A stretch of DNA of 64,000 bases, taken from NCBI RefSeq assembly GCF_000013745.1, contig NC_007925.1, positions 4,340,001 through 4,404,000 of the forward strand. The letters run 5' to 3'. Position 1 is the stretch's first letter. Each line of letters opens with the position of its first letter. Positions 34,574-44,100 of this stretch are shown piece after piece. The translations under genes and the position numbers were made by a program. The stretch comes from Rhodopseudomonas_A palustris_F (GTDB lineage: Bacteria > Pseudomonadota > Alphaproteobacteria > Rhizobiales > Xanthobacteraceae). The notes below the pieces were generated by a model, which saw nothing but the letters and a program-made list of their open reading frames with translations, was not told the DNA's origin and did not search any database.

Positions 34574-36407
34574 GCCGGATGAACGCGCGCATTTGCTTGA
34601 GCTGCTCCGGCCGCCTTCGGGCTGCCAGCTCGATCTCGCGGTCGGCACCACCTTCTCGCTCGATCTGATCAGCGCCCTTATGCTTCCATTGTCCTTCGCC
34701 TTTTTCGACTGGGAACAGCCGGACGGCGAACTAGCCGCCGATCCGCTGGCTTTGCTCGAAGCGCTGCGACGCTATCGCGACCGCTTCACCATATTTTGCC
34801 AGTCGGGCCAGATCCGATTGCCACCAAAGTATCCGCCGCTCCTAACGTTTCTGGAGCCCTGCATCTACGACGTAGAGCCCCCGGATAAAGAGGGCATCTT
34901 TCACCCGAAAGTATGGGCGCTTCGCTTCGGGGCCGAGGACGGAAGGATCCGATATCGCGTGCTGTGTCTGAGCCGCAACCTGACCTTCGATCGCTGCTGG
35001 GATACAGTTGTCGCGCTTGACGGCGAACTTACGGATCGTTCGAACGCCATAGCGGCTAACCATCCGCTCGGCGACTTCGTTGCCGCGCTCCCGGGTCTTT
35101 CGCCGCGTTCTCTCCCGGCCAAGCGCCGGCAAGGCCTGGCACAGATCGCCGACGAATTACGCCGTGTGCGGTTCACCTGGCCGGAAGGCTTCGATGAGGA
35201 CAAATGCTGTTTCTGGGTTGGAGGGCTCGATGGCCGAGCCGCCGCGCCATTCGGATCACGGAGGGATAAGAGTCTGATCGTCTCGCCGTTCCTCTCGAAT
35301 AGCGTGGTGCAGGACTTCATCGATTCAGGGGGCGAAACTCATTTGGTGTCGCGTCCCGAAACCTTGCAAGAGCTCAACCCCGCAGCGTTAAGCGGTTGCG
35401 ATAGCCTCCACTTTCTTGCGCCACAATTGGCCGATGGAACTAATGACGATGTCTCCACGATCGGGCGGGGTGAAGTGCTGGACGGGCTGCACGCCAAGCT
35501 TTTTGTGATTGATCATGGTTGGGACGCGAGCCTATTCAGCGGCTCGTTTAACGCGACCGTCCATGCGTTCAAACACAACGTAGAATTCATGATCGAGCTG
35601 GTAGGACGAAAAAGCCGCTTCGGCGTTGACCAGTTCCTACGGCGGGCCAAAGGCGAGATGAACTTTGCAGACCTTCTGCAACCCTATGACCCGAACACGG
35701 CGTCCGCGCCAATCGACCTCACGGCGCAAAAGTTTGACGATCTGTTCCAGGCTGCCAAGAAGGCCGTCGCGGCATCCGGCCCCCACCTCGTCGCCACGCC
35801 TGCCGACGAGCCGGATCTTTTCGATATGAGCCTTAAGTGTGCCAAGCCGTTGCGCTTGCCCGACGCAATCGTTGACATTCTCGCGTGGCCAATCTCCCAA
35901 CTCGCCAATCGGGCGCTGCCGCTCGGAAGCCCCGTTATGTTTCCACGCCTGTCATTTACAGGACTGACGCCGCTGATCGCCTTCGGTGTAACCGCCAGGG
36001 TCGGCGAAGCGAAGTCGAGCTGCACTTTTGTCATGAATCTTACGCTCGACGGCGCACCCGCCGATCGGGAAGATCACGTTCTCCGATCGCTCATCGAGAG
36101 TCGCGACCAGCTGCTGCGCTACATCCTTTTTCTCCTTTCGGCCGGGGATGAAGCAGCCGCGTCGTCGGGTGAACTGGCGGGTCTTCTTCAGCCCCTGAAC
36201 GGCGCTACGGAGCGCACGGCCCCGTTGCCATCTCTACTCGAAACCATGCTGCGCTCCCTGCATCAGGGACCGGCGCAACTCGAACGGGTCGAATCGCTCC
36301 TTGAGGCCCTGCGACGCGGCCCCAACGAAACCGAGTTAATCAGCCCGGAATTCCAGAAAATCTGGGAACCAATCTGGGGCGCCGCTCAGCAAGTGAGGTC
36401 GAAATGA
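34566..36407 (+). CDS. PLD-family nuclease-like protein
   Basis: A 613-residue protein with two PLD-type motifs: H113-x-K115 (IFHPKVWALRFG, followed by RVLCLSRNLTFDR) and H309-x-K311 (LHAKLFVIDHGWDASLFSGSFNAT). The second is a textbook HKD with the downstream GSFN. The first is a looser match. Such proteins act as nucleases in several defence systems. It lies between the DUF6361 gene (8-base overlap) and the SF2 helicase (ATGA overlap), so the three form one translationally coupled unit. A C-terminal half of about 250 residues is unassigned. Confidence 0.78.
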   Translation: MLRPDERAHLLELLRPPSGCQLDLAVGTTFSLDLISALMLPLSFAFFDWEQPDGELAADPLALLEALRRYRDRFTIFCQSGQIRLPPKYPPLLTFLEPCIYDVEPPDKEGIFHPKVWALRFGAEDGRIRYRVLCLSRNLTFDRCWDTVVALDGELTDRSNAIAANHPLGDFVAALPGLSPRSLPAKRRQGLAQIADELRRVRFTWPEGFDEDKCCFWVGGLDGRAAAPFGSRRDKSLIVSPFLSNSVVQDFIDSGGETHLVSRPETLQELNPAALSGCDSLHFLAPQLADGTNDDVSTIGRGEVLDGLHAKLFVIDHGWDASLFSGSFNATVHAFKHNVEFMIELVGRKSRFGVDQFLRRAKGEMNFADLLQPYDPNTASAPIDLTAQKFDDLFQAAKKAVAASGPHLVATPADEPDLFDMSLKCAKPLRLPDAIVDILAWPISQLANRALPLGSPVMFPRLSFTGLTPLIAFGVTARVGEAKSSCTFVMNLTLDGAPADREDHVLRSLIESRDQLLRYILFLLSAGDEAAASSGELAGLLQPLNGATERTAPLPSLLETMLRSLHQGPAQLERVESLLEALRRGPNETELISPEFQKIWEPIWGAAQQVRSK

Positions 36408-39400
36408 CGGGCCGGCCAGATACCGCTTCCGTCCTCGCCGGCCTCAAGGACTTCCAGCGTACGACGGTGGACTACGTTTTCGAACGGTTCTACGGCCAGC
36501 AACCGACCCGGCGCTTTCTCGTCGCGGATGAGGTGGGATTGGGTAAGACGCTTGTTGCGCGGGGCGTGATTGCGCGAACGATCGACCATCTGTGGAGCAC
36601 GGTGCCGCGCATTGACATAATCTACATTTGCTCAAACGTTGATATCGCCCGCCAGAACGTACAGCGGCTTGCTATTCCAGGATGCGAGGTCGCGGCCCAG
36701 TCAACTCGACTTACCCTTCTGCCGCTTCACATGCACGATCTACGCCGTCATCGCGTGAATTTCGTTGCGTTGACACCGGCCACTTCGTTTGAGCAAACCG
36801 GCGGCGGCGGGCGCATCGACGAGCGGGTCCTACTTTACTGGCTGCTGGATCGCGCGTGGGGCATTCACGGGTCGCGGGCATCGCTCTACGTGATGCAAGA
36901 CTATGCATCGACCGCTTCGTTTGAGCGCGCAGTAGACGCTTTCGATCCTGCGATGGTCAACGAGCAGATCGCCGCCGAGTTTGTATCCCGCCTCGCCGAG
37001 CAGGTGCAGGAAGAAAAGGCGGCCAAGACCCCCGACATGCGGCAGCGCTTCGAGGTCTTGTGTCGCATCTTCTGCCGCAGCGATGCCCGGCCTGAGCCGG
37101 GCGCTACGAAGCTACGCACACAGTGGATCGGCGAGTTGAGGTGGATGCTCGCACGCGTATGCCTCGCAACGCTGGAGCCTGACCTGATCATACTGGATGA
37201 ATTTCAAAGGTTTAAACATCTGCTCGAAGAAGAGTCGGAGGCAGGGGAGCTGGCGCGGGATTTGTTTGACTCGCAGTCCGAACACGGTGCGCGCGCCCTG
37301 CTGCTATCGGCCACACCCTATCGCGGGCTTAGCTTGCATCACGAGATCGACGACGATCACTATGGCGATTTTCTTACCCTGCTGCGTTTCCTTGAAAACG
37401 GCGATGCTGCGGGCTGCAAGCAGGTGCTCGCAGACTATCGGGACGCCTTGCCCGCGATCATGACTCCAGAGGGTTTGGCACAGCTTCGGAGCGCGAAGGA
37501 AGCGCTAGAGCAGCGGCTCCGACGCGTAATGGCGCGCACGGAGCGATTGGCGACCGCGGGTCAGCGCGGCGGGATGTTGCTGGATTCGCCGCCGGCGGAC
37601 GGATCGCTCCATACCGTCGACGTCCGCGCGTTTCTCGGCGCCCAACGCATCGCCGACTCCATCGGACAGGGAGACCTTGTCGAGTATTGGAAATCGTCAC
37701 CCTACCTGTTCAATTTCATGGATTCCTACGCGCTGAAGGACGCGTTCAAAAAAGCGGCCGACACAAGCGAGATCGTGAAGTTCGTTCGGGAGTTCCCGGA
37801 CACCTTTCTCGATCTAGAGAAAGCCCGCACATATCAGCCGCTGGAGCCGGCAAATCCGCGCTTGCGCGGGTTGCTTGCGGAGACCGTCGATCGCGGAATG
37901 TGGCGGCTCCTCTGGATACCGCCATCACTGAACTACTATGCCCTGGCGGGTCCTTTCGCCGCGCCCGAGTTGGCGAAGCTCACCAAACGCCTCGTGTTTT
38001 CTGCCTGGCACATGGTGCCACGGGCCGTGGCGTCTCTTGTATCTTATGAGGCCGAACGAAGGATGATGCGCGCGCCGCATCCCCGGGCCCGATTGACACA
38101 AGAGGATTGGAAGAAACAACGGGGACTCTTACGCTTCGGAACATCCGCCGACCGCCTCACCGGGATGCCGCTTTTATTGCTGGTGTACCCATGCCTGACG
38201 TTCGCGCGCCATTGCGATCCTAGAGACCTTGCGCGGGGCCGTTCCCTCACCGCTTCCGAGGCACGGTTGGAGCTTGCTGCGCGCCTCCGCGAAATGGTCG
38301 AAGGGCTGGGAATCGCTTACGAAACCGGCGGCAACGCCGACGAGCGATGGTATTGGCTGGCGCCGATGTTGCTGGACTTCGCGGAATTTCCCGCCGCTGC
38401 GCAAGCGTGGTGGGAGCGAACCGAGCTTGCGCAAATCTGGGCCGGTGCCGAGGCTGGCGAGGAGGATGCCGGCTGGTCGCGCCATGTGGACGAGGCGCGA
38501 GAGACGCTCAATACCATCCGGGATGGCAAGCAGCGTCTCGGCTCGCCACCTGAAGACCTCATTGACGTGCTTTCGCTTGCGGCCTCTGCGGCCCCGGCGA
38601 CGGCAGCTCTTCGTGCTTATGTTCGGACAGGCGAAAAAGACACCGCGCAAAGCCTCTCCCTTCGCGACACCGCCGCGCGGTCGGGACGAGCTTTTCTGTC
38701 GCTCTTCAACCACGCCGAAGTGACCGAGACGATTCGGGCAGAATTTCGAGGCGAACCCTACTGGCTGCGTGTCCTGGAATACGCCCACAATGGCGGACTC
38801 CAGGCCGTCCTCGACGAATATACGCACCTCCTTCGCGAATCACTTGGTTGCGCCGACGCGCCGGTGAGCGCCATGGCCGAGAAGGTTGCCGCCGAACTCA
38901 TCGGGGCACTTACGCTTCGCACCGCGTCGCTGCGCGTCGATGAAATCTCGGCACCGCCTTACGCGCGCGAGGCAAAGATCAAAAGCGAACCGATGCACAT
39001 TCGCTTTGCCATGCGCTTTGGTGACGAACGTTACGATGAAGAGGCTGAACCCGGCGGCCTGCTTGCTACTGCCGGAACGCGCAAAGAACGCGTGCGAGCG
39101 GCATTCAACTCACCTTTCTGGCCATTTGTCCTGGTCTCGACCTCGGTAGGACAGGAAGGGCTCGATTTTCACCATTATTGCCACGCCATCACGCACTGGA
39201 ACCTGCCGTCAAACCCCGTTGACCTGGAGCAGCGCGAGGGTCGGGTACATCGCTACAAGGGGCACGCGGTCCGGAAAAACGTCGCCGCAGCTTTTGCGAC
39301 GGAAGCTCTAGACCGCCCGGCCTCGGACGTTTGGGAAACGGTGTTTGCAATTGGCCGGGCTAACCGGCCGAGCCAGGAAAACGACCTTGTCCCCTACTGG

Positions 39401-39643
39401 CTTTTTCCCGGCGACGCAAAGATCGAACGCCATGTGCCCGCGCTACCGTTCAGTCGTGAAGCCGAGCGTATCCATGGACTCCGCCGTTCGCTCGCGATCT
39501 ACCGCATGGTTTTTGGCCAGAGCCGACAAGAAGACCTGATCGCCTATCTCCTGGCGCATATCCCCGAGCAGGATCGAGCCGGGATCATGGCCGAACTTCA
39601 AATAGACTTGAGTCCGCAGAGCCGGACACAAGCCAACGAATGA
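36404..39643 (+). CDS. SF2 (SNF2/DEAD-type) helicase-related protein
   Basis: A 1079-residue motor protein. Walker A is VADEVGLGKTLVARG (about 41-55) and the DEAH-type motif is LIILDEFQRFKHL (about 260), followed by LLLSATPYRGL as motif III. The C-terminal RecA lobe has LVSTSVGQEGLDFHHYCHAITHWNLPSNPVDLEQREGRVHRYKGH (from about 910), which supplies motifs V and VI. A long insertion of about 400 residues separates the lobes. It is probably an ATP-driven translocase for duplex nucleic acid, paired with the upstream PLD nuclease. It ends 26 bp from the convergent 490-residue gene. Confidence 0.85.
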   Translation: MTGRPDTASVLAGLKDFQRTTVDYVFERFYGQQPTRRFLVADEVGLGKTLVARGVIARTIDHLWSTVPRIDIIYICSNVDIARQNVQRLAIPGCEVAAQSTRLTLLPLHMHDLRRHRVNFVALTPATSFEQTGGGGRIDERVLLYWLLDRAWGIHGSRASLYVMQDYASTASFERAVDAFDPAMVNEQIAAEFVSRLAEQVQEEKAAKTPDMRQRFEVLCRIFCRSDARPEPGATKLRTQWIGELRWMLARVCLATLEPDLIILDEFQRFKHLLEEESEAGELARDLFDSQSEHGARALLLSATPYRGLSLHHEIDDDHYGDFLTLLRFLENGDAAGCKQVLADYRDALPAIMTPEGLAQLRSAKEALEQRLRRVMARTERLATAGQRGGMLLDSPPADGSLHTVDVRAFLGAQRIADSIGQGDLVEYWKSSPYLFNFMDSYALKDAFKKAADTSEIVKFVREFPDTFLDLEKARTYQPLEPANPRLRGLLAETVDRGMWRLLWIPPSLNYYALAGPFAAPELAKLTKRLVFSAWHMVPRAVASLVSYEAERRMMRAPHPRARLTQEDWKKQRGLLRFGTSADRLTGMPLLLLVYPCLTFARHCDPRDLARGRSLTASEARLELAARLREMVEGLGIAYETGGNADERWYWLAPMLLDFAEFPAAAQAWWERTELAQIWAGAEAGEEDAGWSRHVDEARETLNTIRDGKQRLGSPPEDLIDVLSLAASAAPATAALRAYVRTGEKDTAQSLSLRDTAARSGRAFLSLFNHAEVTETIRAEFRGEPYWLRVLEYAHNGGLQAVLDEYTHLLRESLGCADAPVSAMAEKVAAELIGALTLRTASLRVDEISAPPYAREAKIKSEPMHIRFAMRFGDERYDEEAEPGGLLATAGTRKERVRAAFNSPFWPFVLVSTSVGQEGLDFHHYCHAITHWNLPSNPVDLEQREGRVHRYKGHAVRKNVAAAFATEALDRPASDVWETVFAIGRANRPSQENDLVPYWLFPGDAKIERHVPALPFSREAERIHGLRRSLAIYRMVFGQSRQEDLIAYLLAHIPEQDRAGIMAELQIDLSPQSRTQANE

Positions 39644-39669
39644 AGCCCAGATTGCCGGACCTTGGCCGC

Positions 39670-41142
39670 CTATGAGGGCTTTTGCTCCGAGAGCGCGGCT
39701 GCGACCTCGCGATAGAGACTCTCATCCGTGACATACGTGCCGAGATTATCCAGCACATATTGCTCGGCCCGCCGCAAGACTTCCGCGTCGAAGCTGACGA
39801 ATCCGACAGGAACCGCAAAACCGCGCGGCGTCTCGATGGGCGCGTGCGCGATTGCGGCGACCGCCACGTGCGGCACAATCAGGATTTCGAGCGGACCCGG
39901 AAACCGCCGGTAGTCGCTTGTAGCGACGATCTCAAACGCCTTCTCCACATAGCGCGGCGGTCGCGGCGCGGTGAGACATATCGATTTTAACGCGTCCTTC
40001 TGGCCGTCAGCGCGCTGTCCGCTCCAGCGCGTACGGATGCCGCCGACCGTTTCATCGAGAAGTGTCGTCGCATTCCACGACGGCACCTGCGGCACGAGCC
40101 ACAGGAGAAAGCGCGGCGCGCCGGAATGCTGGCGAGACCCGTAGTCGAGTACATCGAGAAGGCGCTTCCGGTTTTCCGACAGCAGCAGCGAGCCGGCGAT
40201 CGGCGCCGTCTTGCGGTCCGCTCGCACGTCGCCCGCGCGCGTGATCGCCTCGCGATAATAGCGCTCGACTGCGAGCCCGTCGCGCCGGGTGAAGTCCTTC
40301 AGGAATTCCGGCGCGAGGTTGATAAGGATATTGTAGGCTTCGGCGTCGCCTTCGCTTCGCGACTGTTTCAGCCCGTCGACAAACGAGGCCACGGCGCTCA
40401 CGATTTCCGGCCTGTCCGCCTGTTCGTGCTCGGGACGCCAGAGGATGAGGTCGCTTTCTTCCGAACTCGGGTAGGAGGCTTGAGCGCGCACGACGGTGCG
40501 CACCGTGCTCAAGAAGCGGTTCTTGGAGGTGACCGGATCGACCGAATAGAGGTCCTTCTTCTCGCCCTTGCCACGCTCTCGACGGTCGGCGACCTCGGAA
40601 AAGAACCTTCGGAACGCCTGCGGAATGCGGGCCGCTGCGGACCCGGCGGCCTCTTCGTCAAGGATCGCAAGCTCAGGAAGTCCCCGTTCGAATTCGGTGA
40701 GAAAGCGGGGATGCTGGGGCGCAAGCGATATGAGATCGAACCCAACCTCCCGGCGCCGCGGCTCGACCGCAAAGATCTCCGGCTCGGAGCTTCCGTCCCG
40801 GAACAAGCCGTCGCCGGCCACGGTCAGCCAGAGCCGTCCGTCGCGCCGCTCAACGTAGCCCGGCGCTTCCGCTTCAGCGAGCACAAACGACGTCTCGCGC
40901 ACATTGAAGCCGAAGAAGGCGGCGGCATCCTTCTCTGAAATTCCGGGAACCGCTTTCACAAGCCGCAGCAGAAACTCCGTCGTCAGCGATGTGCGTCCGA
41001 GCACCGCGACCTTGTGATCAATAAGGAAGTTCCGGCAAGGAAGGAGGACATCATAGACCGCGAGTTCAATCGGACGGTCGTCGTCCGGATCGACCAGTCC
41101 TTGGCTCTTCAGATGAAGTACGGGATTTTTTCGCAGAGCCAT
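39670..41142 (-). CDS. Unknown protein partner of the NERD-kinase-helicase
   Basis: A 490-residue soluble protein. Residues 40-110 look like a winged helix (TTEFLLRLVKAVPGISEKDAAAFFGFNVRETSFVLAEAEAPGYVERRDGRLWLT). The rest is mixed alpha/beta with no motif that I recognise; RFLLWLVPQVPSWNATTLLDETVGG and GPLEILIVPHVAVAAIAHAPIETPRG look like core strands of a domain. It starts two bases after the stop of the helicase gene (TAAGGATG), so the two are one operon. It may be a specificity or regulatory subunit. Confidence 0.7.
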   Translation of the reverse strand: MALRKNPVLHLKSQGLVDPDDDRPIELAVYDVLLPCRNFLIDHKVAVLGRTSLTTEFLLRLVKAVPGISEKDAAAFFGFNVRETSFVLAEAEAPGYVERRDGRLWLTVAGDGLFRDGSSEPEIFAVEPRRREVGFDLISLAPQHPRFLTEFERGLPELAILDEEAAGSAAARIPQAFRRFFSEVADRRERGKGEKKDLYSVDPVTSKNRFLSTVRTVVRAQASYPSSEESDLILWRPEHEQADRPEIVSAVASFVDGLKQSRSEGDAEAYNILINLAPEFLKDFTRRDGLAVERYYREAITRAGDVRADRKTAPIAGSLLLSENRKRLLDVLDYGSRQHSGAPRFLLWLVPQVPSWNATTLLDETVGGIRTRWSGQRADGQKDALKSICLTAPRPPRYVEKAFEIVATSDYRRFPGPLEILIVPHVAVAAIAHAPIETPRGFAVPVGFVSFDAEVLRRAEQYVLDNLGTYVTDESLYREVAAALSEQKPS

Positions 41143-41144
41143 CC

Positions 41145-44100
41145 TTAGCCTCGCTCACTTTTCTTGGCGCGCGGCGCCTTCTTGGCGCTGAGGAGGTCGG
41201 ACGCGTGAACTAGCGCCGCTTCGCCGCCGCCGAGCGCATTGCCGAAATTGTCCGCGAGGCGGCGCATCGGCCCTCCTTGCGGCCATCGCGCGTTGCACCC
41301 CACGATCACCAGCCGGTCCATAGCCCGGCTGATGGAGACGTTGATTCGATTGCTGCGCGACAGAAATCCCTCCCGCACCGTCGCCACGCCCGACCGCTGA
41401 GGTCCGTCCGCGTTATTGCGCACAAGTGAGAGGATGACGATCGGATTCTCTTTGCCCTGGTAACTGTCGACCGTATCGACCTTCACATGCCGCAGCAGCG
41501 TGTCGCCGTGTGGCGCCTTCAAAAGTCTGTTTCTCAAATGATCGCGTTGCGCGGCGTACATGCAAATGACCCCGACGCCATGCGGATACTTCGTCTGGGT
41601 CGTTAGCCAATCACGGAAAGGCTCATGCTCGTACCACTGCGTGAGAAGTGTGAGGAGGCAGTCCGCTTCGACCCGGTTGATGCGACTGGTCCCTCCCGCC
41701 TCCAAGCTCTCGAAACCTTGGTCGCCGAAGCTGTCGGTCGCGATCCAGGTGAGCGGAACCCCGAGATCGCTTGGGAGCACCGAAGGATCGATCTCCGGCT
41801 TATCGCGCCCGTGCTCGAGCTTGATCTCCGGGTAAAACGTGTCGGAAACAAGCCGTCCGATGGCCGGCAGCATGCGGTACTGCGTCTTCAGCTTCTTGCC
41901 GGCGACAGACCCGTAGGCGGTCGCGAAGACACGGTCGAAGTCGCTCCGGATTATCTCGCCTTTGGCGAATCCGGTCCTTGCCCCCACCTGCTGCACCACT
42001 TCCGGCTTGTGTTGGGGCTCCAATTGCGCCTGATCCCCCACAAGAATAATCCACCGCCCCGCCTGGAGTGGGACCGAGAGCTCGCTCGCCGTGCAGCGCG
42101 CGGCCTCGTCCACGACGACGAGATCGAACGGCGTGCTCGTGAGCCCCAGGGACGGACGGCCGAGTCCGACACAAGTGCCGGCCACAATCTGCCGCGTGCC
42201 AGCGAGAAACGGCTCAAAGCTCCGTTGCGCCGTCGATGCGCTCGTTACAAAGTCGCGCGCAATCTTACCCGCGGTGCGCAGCCTGGCCGCGTTGGCCGCA
42301 TTGACGCCTGGCTCACCTTTGCGCCGCTCCACAAGGGCGCCGACGGATTTATCGATAAAGGCGGTGATATCGCCCTCGATACCGGTTAGGTCGTCCGGCA
42401 AGCCAAGGTGCGCCAAATGCGCGCGTAACGTCTGGCGAAGGCCGTCAACGCGGCTCGCGTCGGAGCCGGCACTGCCGAGCAACTCCGCGATCCGTTCGCA
42501 GACCGGCCGGACGGCGGTCTCGACGAAGAGGAACTCGTCGACGAGGCCTTCGGGCAGGCCGAGGGCGGCCCCGGCGATCCGCAGGCGTTCGGTTTGCTGG
42601 GCGCGGAAGCGATCCTTGAACAGAAGCTCGACGCGCTCGGTATGATAGGGCAGCAATCGATCCGACACGACACCCTCGGCGCCAACGCGGAGAATGCTCG
42701 GGTCGCCGCCCGATCGCCGAAACAACGCCAGCACCGACTCCGCTGCGTTGTTCACCGCCTCGTGCGACTGGCTCGCGAGCAAGACGTTGCGCACAAGCCC
42801 CTTCGCCAGGGCATAGTGCGTGAGCGCCGCGATGAATTTCGTCTTGCCCGTACCCGGAGGTCCTTGCAGCAACCCAAGGGGCCGCACACCGAGAAGCGCG
42901 CTCATCGCCTCCTTCTGGCTCGGATTGAGCCCGTAGGCCTCAACTAACGTATCATCCAAGGCGCACGGCGCAGTGACGGGAAGCAGGCGTTGGCGCGGGT
43001 CGAATACGTCAATGAGGCCCGGCACACGCGCCTGGCGCGACAGTACCTTTTCGATCGCACCTTCGCGCCGGCGAAGGCTCTGAAGTTCGAAGTGGCTGGT
43101 GAAGCGAAGCCGCTGGTTCTCCTCAATGAGGCGCGTCTGGTTCGGATTGGCGTATTCCGTCGGATCGATCACGACCACGCCGGGCTTTGACCGCGCGGTA
43201 TCAAGTTCGCCGACGCGGCGCCATACACCCTTGGCGTCGAGTTTCTGCACGCCCACCGTATCGGCCCGGTCAAAATCGAACGTCCCGCTGGAGAGCTCGA
43301 AAGGCACGACATGGCGTCTGAGATTGCGGTCGAAGAAGCCTTCCGAAAGCGCGAGCCCTTCCGTGGTGAGTTCGGCCTCGACGCCGATGAGGCTACGCCA
43401 GAGTTCGGGCACATCGATATCGACCGTTCGGACCGCTGCGGGAGCCGCCACGATCTCTTCGACAAGCACGTCTTCGGCAACGTCCCCCAACTCCTCACGG
43501 TCGCCGGGTTCTTCTTCATCCGCCACATCGGCGCGCTTCGGCTCTTTCGCCCCGCCAAGCGCTTCCCGCACGTCCGAATCTTCCAGAAGTGCAGCGAGTT
43601 CGCTGAAGTCATTGAAGTCGGAACTTACGACCGTGAGGTCCGCGGCAATCGATTTGAATTCGTACTTTGAGACGCGCGCAATCCATCCCTGAGTGACGGT
43701 TCGGCGGCGTCCCGAGAACGGAACGCCCTTGACGTCAAGACGGATCTCGATTTCCTCGCCGATGCCGCGGATCACGAGCGCGGAGACATCCCCGCGCGCG
43801 CGAAGATAAAGCCGCCCTTCGTCCGGAAAGACGGGGCCGGTCTCAGCACTCCAAATCGACAAGGCAATCGACAGGCGCGGCGCCTCGGCGTCCGGCACCA
43901 GCGCGGCATCGAGCGCGTCGATCAGCGGTAAGAGCGTCGCGTTCTGCGGCACATTGTTCCGGCAGGTCGCGATGGCGCTTGCGACCGCGACCGCAGCGCG
44001 TGGATTGATGGGACATTTGGCGAGCACCTCTTCGACGATCTTCGTAACCGCGAAATTGTCCCGCTCCTGCCGGCTACCGGCCTCCGGCGCATAGGCGCTC